A stretch of 64,000 bases of DNA, from NCBI RefSeq assembly GCF_042466415.1, contig NZ_JAXHCH010000001.1:186001-250000 (forward strand). The letters are read 5' to 3'. This document shows, in pieces, positions 17,524 through 25,127 of this stretch (position 1 is its first letter; each line of letters begins with the position of its first letter). The notes beneath the pieces were generated by a model. The model saw nothing but the letters and a program-made list of their open reading frames with translations, was not told where the DNA came from and did not search any database. The translations under genes were made by a program, and so were the position numbers. The DNA is from Albirhodobacter sp042466415. Lineage in GTDB: Bacteria > Pseudomonadota > Alphaproteobacteria > Rhodobacterales > Rhodobacteraceae.

Positions 17524-18432
17524 ATGGATATCAAATGGCTGGAGGATTTCCTCGCATTGGTTGAGTTGCGAAACTTTACCCGTGCGGCGGAGTTTCGAAA
17601 CGTATCACAAGCGGCCTTCAGTCGCCGGATCCAGTCATTGGAGCATTGGCTCGGCACTGCGCTGATCGTGAAAGGCGCGGTGCCCGTCCGGCTCACGGAT
17701 GCGGGCGAACAGTTTATCGAGAGCGCCGCCGCTTCGGTCGCCAAGCTCCTTGAGGCGCGCTCCTCCATTCGCGGCAACCAGTTTGAGGTCATGTCGCAGG
17801 TGCGCATCGCGATGCCGAATGTCCTCGCACGGTCGGAATTCCGGCGCATATTGGAGGTGCTCGAAGGACAGGTGAAATCCTCTTTTTCGGTCACGGTTGG
17901 CACAACGAACGACGTCATCGCGCGCTATCTCGCAGGGGATGCGGATATCTTGTTTGCGCATGATTCACCGGCCTTGCCGATGAACACCAGCCTCGCGGGC
18001 CATGAGCGGCTTAAGCTGCGGCATGACAGATTCATGCCCTATGCGACGCTTAACCCCGAAAAACGCGCCGCGTTCGGCTTTCCCGGCAGCCCGCGCGCGC
18101 CCTTTCCCCTCGTTGCATATTCACACCGCGCCTATTTCGGCGGGTTGTTCGAGCATGTGTTGGAGCGCGCCGAAATCCGCCCCAGCTATAAGGTAAAGGT
18201 GCAATGCGACATGTCGGACGTCATCAAGGAGGTGATCGCCGCCGGATACGGGGTCGGCTGGTTGCCCCAAAGCGCGGTCGATGCGATGAGTGCGCAAAGC
18301 ATCGGCCCGATTGACGAGGCCCATTGGGGGCTGGATCTCGATATCTGCGTCTTTCGCCCCGCTCGCAGCATAAGCCCCGATCTTGATGCCGTCTGGTCGG
18401 CCTTGCAGCTTGAGGCCGCCCATGTTCGTTGA
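17524..18432 (+). CDS. LysR-family regulator of the glutamine/glutamate unit
   Basis: This 302-residue protein has a LysR winged helix-turn-helix (DFLALVELRNFTRAAEFRNVSQAAFSRRIQSLEHWLG) and an effector domain from about residue 90 (IAMPNVLARSEFRRI, AAGYGVGWLPQSAV). It lies between GDH and glutaminase in the same direction. The spacing is 12 bases from GDH, and its end overlaps the glutaminase start by 11 bases. Control within the operon plus the shared operator upstream of GDH and of the AGCS symporter makes it the probable regulator of all four genes; a glutamine-related effector is inferred from context only. Confidence 0.9.
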   Translation: MDIKWLEDFLALVELRNFTRAAEFRNVSQAAFSRRIQSLEHWLGTALIVKGAVPVRLTDAGEQFIESAAASVAKLLEARSSIRGNQFEVMSQVRIAMPNVLARSEFRRILEVLEGQVKSSFSVTVGTTNDVIARYLAGDADILFAHDSPALPMNTSLAGHERLKLRHDRFMPYATLNPEKRAAFGFPGSPRAPFPLVAYSHRAYFGGLFEHVLERAEIRPSYKVKVQCDMSDVIKEVIAAGYGVGWLPQSAVDAMSAQSIGPIDEAHWGLDLDICVFRPARSISPDLDAVWSALQLEAAHVR

Positions 18433-19363
18433 TCCCAAGCCCGTCGATCCGCAAAAGTTGCAAGCCTTCGTCGATACCCTCACGCAAGAGATCCACGCGC
18501 AGGCCGACTGGGGCAAGGTGGCCGATTACATCCCCGAACTGGCGCAGGTCGATCCCGCACAATTCGCCATTTCAATCGTGCTGGCAGATGGCACCAAAGT
18601 CGCGGCGGGCGCCCATCACAAGCGCTTCTCGATCCAAAGTGTGTCCAAGGTCTTCACATTGGCCTGCGTCTTGGGGCGCGTCGGGGAACAAATCTGGACG
18701 CGCGTCGGGCGAGAGCCTTCAGGCACGCGGTTCGATTCGATCCTCCTGCTGGAACAAGAGCATGGCCGCCCGCGCAACCCGTTCATCAACGCAGGCGCCT
18801 TGGTGACAACCGATGCGCTACTTGAACATCGTGCGCCCAAAGACGCGCTGAGCGAGATTATCGGCTTCATCTGCGCGGCCTGCGAGGATGACGATATCCA
18901 TATCGACCGCGACGTGGCACAATCCGAAGAACGCACAGGCTTTCGCAATATCGCGCTCGCGAATTACCTGCAATCCTACGGCAATATGCGCAACGATCCT
19001 GCCCTGACATTGGGCACTTATTTCCATCAATGCGCGATCGAGATGACCACCGATCAGCTCGCCATGGCGGGCCGCGCCATCGCGCAGCTACCGCAGGCGC
19101 CATACGTGATGACCCGCGCCAAAGCACGACGCCTCAACGCGTTGATGATGACATGCGGTCACTACGACGGATCGGGGGATTTCGCTTTTCGTGTCGGCTT
19201 GCCGGGAAAAAGCGGCGTTGGCGGCGGTATTCTCGTCATCGCACCGGGCCGCGCCTCCATCGCGATCTGGTCGCCCGGGTTAAATGCATACGGCAATTCA
19301 CAGGTCGGAACATATGCCGCCGAGCGCCTTATCAAGTTTACAGGGTGGTCCGTGTTCGGTTAA
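18422..19363 (+). CDS. glsA: Glutaminase A
   Basis: This 313-residue beta-lactamase-fold glutaminase hydrolyses glutamine to glutamate and ammonia. The serine-Lys catalytic motif is S73-V-S-K76 within FSIQSVSKVF. Other family signatures are GREPSGTRFDS, NPFINAGALVTTD, NIALANYLQSYGNM and GKSGVGGGILVIAPG. The length is normal. The start at 18422 (MFVDPKPVD) overlaps the LysR gene by 11 bases, while the longer frame start at 18383 lies deep inside it. With GDH upstream and the AGCS carrier downstream it completes a glutamine-use module. Confidence 0.93.
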   Translation: MFVDPKPVDPQKLQAFVDTLTQEIHAQADWGKVADYIPELAQVDPAQFAISIVLADGTKVAAGAHHKRFSIQSVSKVFTLACVLGRVGEQIWTRVGREPSGTRFDSILLLEQEHGRPRNPFINAGALVTTDALLEHRAPKDALSEIIGFICAACEDDDIHIDRDVAQSEERTGFRNIALANYLQSYGNMRNDPALTLGTYFHQCAIEMTTDQLAMAGRAIAQLPQAPYVMTRAKARRLNALMMTCGHYDGSGDFAFRVGLPGKSGVGGGILVIAPGRASIAIWSPGLNAYGNSQVGTYAAERLIKFTGWSVFG

Positions 19364-19378
19364 GGGGATGCAAATTCT

Positions 19379-19410
19379 GCATCGCTCATGCATTTTCCGC
19401 ATTGGACTTT
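19379..19410 (+). promoter_or_regulatory. Second copy of the LysR-type operator, upstream of the AGCS symporter
   Basis: GCATCGCTCATGC, six variable bases, then CGCATTGGACTTT. The dyad ATGC-N7-GCAT lies at 19388-19402. It matches the element upstream of GDH and lies 126 bases before the symporter start, showing that the symporter probably has its own regulated promoter. Confidence 0.65.
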
Positions 19411-19535
19411 TGCAACGGCCATAAAGGATCAATTGGTACACAGTCGTGCACCAAGCTCGACACTTGATAAGAGCTCGCGCGCATCTGGCGCGGCGGGCCG
19501 TCATGCGGCATCCGCCGCGATTCTAGGAGGGACGA

Positions 19536-20957
19536 ATGGAATTTATCAAATCATTCTTCGGGCTGATGGAAAGCCTGACATGGGGATGGGCGTTGATCCC
19601 GATCCTCGTTATTTTCGGCGTTTTTATGACGGTTATGTCCGGTTTCGTTCAATTCACCTTCTTCCGGCGGATGTTTCGCGTTCTGACGGGCACGGATGAA
19701 AGCAACGACCCCAACACAATTTCGGCGCGTGAGGCGCTGCTTGTGTCGGTCGGCGGGCGTGTCGGCGGCGGTAACATCGCGGGTGTGGCGGTTGCCATTT
19801 CTCTGGGTGGTCCGGGCGCTGTGTTTTGGATGTGGCTCATCGCTCTGGTGGGCATGGCGACCTCGCTCATCGAATGTACGCTTGCGCAGGTGTATAAGCG
19901 CCCTGCCGCAGATGGCACGTTCCGCGGCGGTCCTGCCGATTACATCCGTCGCGGCTTGGGCGCGCGCTACAACTGGCTCGCGATTGTGTATGGCATTTGC
20001 TTGCTTGCTGCGTTCGGCCTTGGCTTTAACGCATTCCAAGGCAACACGATGGCCGGCGCTGTCCAGGAATCCTTGGGCGTTGACCGGATGGTGACGGGTG
20101 TCGTCGTCACCATCATCACCGCGCTTGTCATTTTCGGCGGGATCCGCCGGATCGCGAAAGCGGCGGATGTCGTCGTGCCGGTGATGGCCTTCTTGTACCT
20201 CGGTGCCGCCGGCCTTGTCATTATCCTTCACATTACGGAAATTCCGGCATTGATCTCCGACATCGTCTCCTCCGCTTTCGGCTTTAACGAGGCCATCGCA
20301 GGGGGCATGGGCGCGGCGATCGCGCAGGGCTTGCGTCGCGGGTTGTTTTCAAATGAGGCGGGACTTGGCTCTGCGCCGAATGTCGCGGCGACGGCCTATG
20401 TCCGTCATCCGGTGAGCCAAGGCATCACGCAGTCGCTCTCGGTGTTCATCGACACGATGATCATTTGCTCTTGCACCGCTTTCATCATTTTGCTGTCGGA
20501 TGTGTATGTGCCCGGCGCGGAAGGCGTAGATGGCGTGGTCCTCACCCAGCAAGCCCTCGCGAGCCATCTGGGCGATTGGACCAAATACGTTCTGACGCTC
20601 GCGATCTTACTGTTTGCGTTCTCCTCGGTGATCTACAACTATTACTTGGGCGAGAATGCACTCGCGGCCATCACAAAATCCCCGAAGGCGATCTATGTCC
20701 TTCGCGCGGCGGTGATTGGTGTGGTGTTCCTTGGCGCGGTCGCGCCAGATGCGACCTCGGTCTTCTTCTTCGCGGACCCAATGATGGGCCTCCTTGCGGT
20801 GGTCAATCTCATTGCCGTGCTCATGCTGTTCCCTGTCGCGATGCGCGTCGTCGATGACTTCCGCAAGCAGCTGAAGGCGGGCAACGATATGCCGGTGTTC
20901 AACCCAGATGACTTCAAAGATCTGAACATCGACAGGACTGCATGGGACGCGAAGTAA
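19536..20957 (+). CDS. Alanine/glycine:cation symporter (AGCS family), probable amino-acid carrier
   Basis: This 473-residue protein has about 11 membrane segments and the AGCS signature near the N-terminus (LLVSVGGRVGGGNIAGVAVAISLGGPGAVFWMW), plus GGIRRIAKAADVVVP and RRGLFSNEAGLGSAP in the core. The family takes up alanine, glycine or glutamine with Na+ or H+. AGGAGG precedes the ATG. The shared LysR element and the position after GDH-LysR-glutaminase point to glutamine or a related amino acid as substrate, by inference. A strong terminator follows. Confidence 0.9.
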   Translation: MEFIKSFFGLMESLTWGWALIPILVIFGVFMTVMSGFVQFTFFRRMFRVLTGTDESNDPNTISAREALLVSVGGRVGGGNIAGVAVAISLGGPGAVFWMWLIALVGMATSLIECTLAQVYKRPAADGTFRGGPADYIRRGLGARYNWLAIVYGICLLAAFGLGFNAFQGNTMAGAVQESLGVDRMVTGVVVTIITALVIFGGIRRIAKAADVVVPVMAFLYLGAAGLVIILHITEIPALISDIVSSAFGFNEAIAGGMGAAIAQGLRRGLFSNEAGLGSAPNVAATAYVRHPVSQGITQSLSVFIDTMIICSCTAFIILLSDVYVPGAEGVDGVVLTQQALASHLGDWTKYVLTLAILLFAFSSVIYNYYLGENALAAITKSPKAIYVLRAAVIGVVFLGAVAPDATSVFFFADPMMGLLAVVNLIAVLMLFPVAMRVVDDFRKQLKAGNDMPVFNPDDFKDLNIDRTAWDAK

Positions 20958-20976
20958 GCTCCCCAAAATCGAGATT

Positions 20977-21001
20977 GGCCGCCCAAATCGGGCGGCCTTT
21001 T
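20977..21001 (+). terminator. Rho-independent terminator after the AGCS gene
   Basis: GGCCGCCC pairs with GGGCGGCC over a 5-base loop, followed by TTTT. The tail overlaps the stop codon of the convergent UPF0029 gene. Confidence 0.85.
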
Positions 21002-21363
21002 CACTTGGGCGAGGCGTCCAGCGCGTCTAAATAAATTCGCACAGCATCCTGCACGTGACGAAACCTGTCGCCACCCAAATGCTTGCCGCCGAACCATCGT
21101 GTGACAACGATCAGGTGCCCATGAAGCTCCGCGCGCTCCAGCATCCGAACAATCACCATCCCCGCACCGGCTTCGCCATCATCATTTTTGATCGGCCCGT
21201 CGGGCGAAATCATCGCCCAAGTATTATGTGTCGCCTTGGCGAATTTCTTATCCCGTTTGAGGGATTTGACGAGGGCCTTCGCATCGGCCTCATGCGCGCA
21301 AGGCGCACCACTGACCGCGTATTTCGAACCACGGTCGGAAATGATATTCTCTAAAATCAACAT
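21001..21363 (-). CDS. UPF0029/IMPACT-type protein (YigZ N-terminal domain)
   Basis: This 120-residue protein matches the N-terminal half of YigZ/IMPACT: KYAVSGAPCAHEADAKALV, ATHNTWAM, NDDGEAGAGMVIVRMLERAEL, and VVTRWFGGKHLGGDR. The usual bacterial YigZ has a second domain of about 70 residues that is missing here; single-domain forms are known. The family is linked to translation control in eukaryotes, and its bacterial role is not settled. It is convergent with the symporter gene and ends within the terminator tail. Confidence 0.85.
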   Translation of the reverse strand: MLILENIISDRGSKYAVSGAPCAHEADAKALVKSLKRDKKFAKATHNTWAMISPDGPIKNDDGEAGAGMVIVRMLERAELHGHLIVVTRWFGGKHLGGDRFRHVQDAVRIYLDALDASPK

Positions 21364-21471
21364 TCCAAAGCGTTAGGCCGCGAAGCGCCCACGTTCAACC
21401 CCTTGCGCAGACGGCGCATCCGGCAAAACTCTATCACATTTTGACAAGCGGGCCGGGTCTGCAAAAGCGGA

Positions 21472-22164
21472 TCATTGAGGGCCGAGGCGCGACTCACGCA
21501 GCATTTTCCGCCCCGACCGGATCGATCCGTCGCGAATGTCGCTTTCAATCGCCGTGCACAGCGCCAAGACATCACGCGCGCGCAAGGCCGCCAGCATCTC
21601 CTTATGGCGGTCAACGGTCGTGATGGTTTCCAGATCTTCCAGAACCTGACGCCGGAACGGGCCGAGTTGCAGCCAAACGCTTTCAATCAACGGCATGACC
21701 GCCTGATCGGGGTTGAGGCGATAGAGCAGCGTGTGAAATTCCTGATTCATCCATGTCAGCGCATCGAGATCGGACGCGTCGATAGCCGCATCCATCCGGT
21801 CATCCAACGCCGTCATCGTTTCTATATGAACTTCAGATATATACGGGAATGCACGCTCCGCCGCGAAGGTTTCCAATACGATGCGCAACTGCACAAGTTC
21901 TTCAAACCGACCCGCCGACATCTGCGGCACCATCAGCCTGCGATTGCCGAGAACCTCGATCGCATTCTCCGAACTCAGCCGCCGCACCGCCTCGCGGATC
22001 GGTGTCGGGCTGAGGTCCAGATCCTGCGCCAAGCCGCGGAACGTCAGTGCCGTGCCCGGCGCGATCGCGCCCAACATGATCGCATTCCGGAGCCGCGCAT
22101 AGGCGTAGTCCTGCGTTGTCATCGCATCGGAACGCTCAATTTCTGGAAGGTGATGGCTATTCAT
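21472..22164 (-). CDS. GntR-family (FCD subfamily) transcriptional regulator
   Basis: The protein is about 230 residues long. The N-terminal winged helix-turn-helix (DYAYARLRNAIMLGAIAPGTALTF, then SPTPIREAVRRLSSENAIEV) is followed by an FCD-type helical ligand domain (LVQLRIVLETFAAERAF, MNQEFHTLLYRL, RHKEMLAALRARD) with the metal-ligand histidines. It is divergent from the PuuA/PuuB-like genes with about 120 bases between, so it is the likely regulator of putrescine or related polyamine breakdown. The ATG at 22164 is used; a TTG 9 bases upstream and an ATG at 22122 are alternatives, and none has a convincing ribosome binding site. Confidence 0.88.
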   Translation of the reverse strand: MNSHHLPEIERSDAMTTQDYAYARLRNAIMLGAIAPGTALTFRGLAQDLDLSPTPIREAVRRLSSENAIEVLGNRRLMVPQMSAGRFEELVQLRIVLETFAAERAFPYISEVHIETMTALDDRMDAAIDASDLDALTWMNQEFHTLLYRLNPDQAVMPLIESVWLQLGPFRRQVLEDLETITTVDRHKEMLAALRARDVLALCTAIESDIRDGSIRSGRKMLRESRLGPQ

Positions 22165-22219
22165 AGGGCGCAAGGCTGGCTCATAATCGGGTAGCGCTCA
22201 ACTTGCCGTGCAAACGGAG

Positions 22220-22265
22220 TTGACACAAGCGAAAAATATATCACATATCAGTAAATGGTATCACA
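22220..22265 (+). promoter_or_regulatory. Promoter and TATCACA direct repeats upstream of the puuA-like gene
   Basis: TTGACA (22220-22225) is a perfect -35 box, with an AT-rich -10 region (CATATC or nearby) 17 to 18 bases on. TATCACA occurs twice, at 22239-22245 and 22259-22265, exactly 20 bases apart, so on the same face of the helix. One copy overlaps the -10 region, which would suit a repressor such as the divergent GntR protein. Confidence 0.5.
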
Positions 22266-22281
22266 AAAAGAGGGCCGTAAG

Positions 22282-23631
22282 ATGGATCAAGACCAAGCGA
22301 CACAATGGATCGCGGAACGGCCCGAAATTGATAAGATTTTCGCCTGCATCTGCGACCTCAACGGCGTGATGCGCGGCAAGCGCGTCCCCGTCGACCAGCT
22401 TGAGAAGATCGTCGAGGGCGGGCTGCGTATGCCGTTGTCGCTTTTGGGAATGGATATCTGGGGCGAGGATATTGAGGGCAACGAACTCGTCTTCGATACC
22501 GGCGATGCCGACGGTCTTTGTGATTTTACCGGCCGTTCGCTCTCGCCCATCAGCTGGACATCCCGCCCTGCCGCCTTCGCGCAGCTCTGGATGCGTCAAG
22601 AGAATGGCGAAGCGTTCCCCGGTGATCCGCGCCGCGCCTTGGCCAATATCGTCGACCGCTTCAAGGCGCTTGGCCTGACGCCCGTCGTGGCCACCGAGAT
22701 GGAATTCTACGTCGTTGATCCGTCGCAATCGCAACCGCAACCGCCCTGTTCGCCCGTCACAGGGAAGCGCCTCGATTCCGATGGCGCGCTATCGCTTGAC
22801 GAGTTGCAACACTTCGACGCGTTCCTGAACGAGGTTTACGACGGTTGCCGCGCGCAAGGCATCCCCGCCGATGCCGCGATCTCGGAAAACGGCGCGGGTC
22901 AATTCGAAATCAACTTGCTGCATGTGGCTGACCCGCTCGAAGCCGCCGACGATGCGCTTTTGTTCAAGATGCTTGTGCGCGGCATCGCGCGTAAACACGG
23001 GTTTGCCGCGACGTTCATGGCCAAACCCTACGGCGACCGCGCCGGATCGGGGATGCATGTCCATTTCTCGCTCATCGATAAAGACGGGAACAATGTCTTT
23101 GACGATGGCGGCGAGATGGGCACGGATTTGCTGCGCCATGCGGTCGCGGGTTTGCTCACCACGATGCAAGAAAACGCGCTCGTCTTCGCACCGCATGAGA
23201 ACTCGTTCCGCCGATTGCTTCCCGGTGCGCATGCGCCGTCCTCCGTGGCGTGGGGCTATGAGAACCGCACAGCCGCCATCCGGATTCCCGGCGGCAGCCA
23301 TAAAGCCCGCCGGATCGAACACCGCGTTGCGGGCGCCGATGCTAATCCATATCTCGTGCTTGGATCGATCTTGGGCGGCGCGCTCGTGGGAATCGAGAAT
23401 AAACTCACGCCGCCCCCCCCAATCGAGGGGGATGCCTATTCCTTGCAGCTCGATCAGTTGCCTCTCGACTGGGCCTCGGCAATCGATGCTTTCGCAAAGG
23501 GCGCGCATGTGAGCCAGATCTTCTCCCGTCGTCTTCAGCGGATGTTTGTGCAATGCAAACAACAAGAGCTGCGCCGCTTTACGCGCCATGTCACCGATTT
23601 CGAATATCACAGCTATCTGGAGTCCGTCTGA
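22282..23631 (+). CDS. puuA: Glutamine-synthetase-family protein, probable gamma-glutamylputrescine synthetase
   Basis: This 449-residue ligase has the GS catalytic domain: EMEFYV, SENGAGQFEINL, KPYGDRAGSGMHVHFSL, PHENSFRRLLPG and ENRTAAIRIPGG. The GlnA adenylylation loop is absent, as in PuuA-type enzymes. PuuA joins glutamate to putrescine using ATP as the first step of the Puu pathway. The next gene overlaps its stop by one base and encodes a PuuB-like oxidase, which strongly supports the assignment. The start at 22282 follows GAGGGCCGTAAG. Another polyamine or monoamine could be the true substrate. Confidence 0.85.
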   Translation: MDQDQATQWIAERPEIDKIFACICDLNGVMRGKRVPVDQLEKIVEGGLRMPLSLLGMDIWGEDIEGNELVFDTGDADGLCDFTGRSLSPISWTSRPAAFAQLWMRQENGEAFPGDPRRALANIVDRFKALGLTPVVATEMEFYVVDPSQSQPQPPCSPVTGKRLDSDGALSLDELQHFDAFLNEVYDGCRAQGIPADAAISENGAGQFEINLLHVADPLEAADDALLFKMLVRGIARKHGFAATFMAKPYGDRAGSGMHVHFSLIDKDGNNVFDDGGEMGTDLLRHAVAGLLTTMQENALVFAPHENSFRRLLPGAHAPSSVAWGYENRTAAIRIPGGSHKARRIEHRVAGADANPYLVLGSILGGALVGIENKLTPPPPIEGDAYSLQLDQLPLDWASAIDAFAKGAHVSQIFSRRLQRMFVQCKQQELRRFTRHVTDFEYHSYLESV

Positions 23632-24932
23632 TGTCACACCCTTACGCAGGCAATGGCGAGCACACGACCAGTTACTACGCCGCCTCCGCCAATCCCGCCC
23701 CGTTGCGCCCGTCACTCTCGGGCATTCACGAGACAGATATCTGCGTCGTCGGCGCAGGGTATTCGGGCCTATCAACCGCGCTACATCTGGTTGAGAAAGG
23801 CTATACCGTCACCTTGATTGAGGGCGCACGGATCGGTTGGGGCGCCTCTGGCCGGAACGGCGGACAAATCGTCAACGGCCTCAACGCCGGCCTCGACACG
23901 ATCGAGCGTCGCTACGGCCACGATACCGCAACCTTCGTCGCGGGGCTCGTGCTGGAAGGCGGTCACATTATCCGTGAGCGCGTGAAAACCTATAATATTC
24001 AATGCGATCTGAAAGAGGGCAATGTCTTCGCGGCCCTCACGCCGAAGCATATGAAAGATCTGGAAGCCAAACGCGATCTTTGGGCGCGCTTCGGCATGAC
24101 GAATATGGATATGCTCGACGCCGAAAAAATGCGCGGGCAAGTCAACTCGCCGCTCTATGTCGGCGGTATGATTGATCATCTCGGCGGCCATATGCACCCG
24201 CTCAATCTTGCGCTTGGCGAGGCGGATGCGTTTGAAAGCCTCGGCGGGACAATCTTCGAGATGTCGCCCGTGCTTTCGGTCGATACCGAAGCCGCGCGCC
24301 CTGTGGTCAAAACGGCGCAAGGCGAGATTAACGCGCGGGTTCTCGTGCTTTGCGGCAATGCCTATCTCGGGAATGTCGTCCCCACGCTGACCTCACGCGT
24401 TATGCCTGTCTCGACGCAGATGATGGCGACGGAGCCGCTCGGCCCGCGCCTCGCGCGCGAGTTGATCCCGAATGATGTCTGCGTCGAAGACGTGCGCTAT
24501 ATCCTCGATTACTTCCGCCTGTCTGCCGACAATCGCCTGCTGTTTGGCGGCGGCACTGTTTACGGCGGGGCGGACCCGAAAGATATCAAGGCCAAGCTTT
24601 GGAAGAACATGATCAAAGTGTATCCGCAGCTCGGTAATGTCAAAATCGACCACGCTTGGAGCGGCAACTTCGCGCTCTCCTTCTCGCGTGTCCCGCAGAT
24701 GGGCCGGATCGGCGCAAATACCTATTTCGCGCATGGCTATTCCGGCCACGGCGTCACGGGGTCGCATACATTCGGGCGCATTTTGTCCGAGGCGATCAAC
24801 GGGGATCTGACCCGCTTCGATACATTCGCCGCCCTGCCATGGTATCCGTTCCCTGGTGGCCGGACGCTGCGCGTGCCTTACTCGGTCATCGGCTCGTGGT
24901 GGTATGAGCTGCGCGACCGCCTCGGCGTCTAA
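23631..24932 (+). CDS. puuB: FAD-dependent oxidoreductase, probable gamma-glutamylputrescine oxidase
   Basis: This 433-residue DAO-family flavoprotein has the dinucleotide motif TDICVVGAGYSGLSTALHL at about residue 36, WGASGRNGGQIVNG typical of PuuB, and the C-terminal FAD-site stretch YFAHGYSGHGVTGSHTFG. It should oxidise gamma-glutamylputrescine to the aldehyde with release of ammonia and H2O2. Translation is coupled to puuA (TGATG). The later pathway genes (aldehyde dehydrogenase PuuC and hydrolase PuuD of the polyamine pathway) are not in this window. Confidence 0.87.
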   Translation: MSHPYAGNGEHTTSYYAASANPAPLRPSLSGIHETDICVVGAGYSGLSTALHLVEKGYTVTLIEGARIGWGASGRNGGQIVNGLNAGLDTIERRYGHDTATFVAGLVLEGGHIIRERVKTYNIQCDLKEGNVFAALTPKHMKDLEAKRDLWARFGMTNMDMLDAEKMRGQVNSPLYVGGMIDHLGGHMHPLNLALGEADAFESLGGTIFEMSPVLSVDTEAARPVVKTAQGEINARVLVLCGNAYLGNVVPTLTSRVMPVSTQMMATEPLGPRLARELIPNDVCVEDVRYILDYFRLSADNRLLFGGGTVYGGADPKDIKAKLWKNMIKVYPQLGNVKIDHAWSGNFALSFSRVPQMGRIGANTYFAHGYSGHGVTGSHTFGRILSEAINGDLTRFDTFAALPWYPFPGGRTLRVPYSVIGSWWYELRDRLGV

Positions 24933-24948
24933 TCCATCACGCTCGCTA

Positions 24949-24989
24949 TGCGCCCTCGCTCCCCCCTCCATTCGGGGATCGGGGGCGCA
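24949..24989 (+). terminator. Possible terminator hairpin after puuB
   Basis: TGCGCCC pairs with GGGCGCA, with additional C/G runs inside that can extend pairing. There is no T run, so termination is uncertain. Confidence 0.4.
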
Positions 24990-25127
24990 CTCGCGTTTCG
25001 ACACGGCTTCTTGCGGCTTGGGCTTCATCCACGCGCTTGGCCGCAACGTTTCGCTGTGACGCGCGTTCACCCTCAGATATAGGACGCCTCAGCGGGCGTG
25101 TTCCGTGGTTAGAATGAAGGTGGCCAT

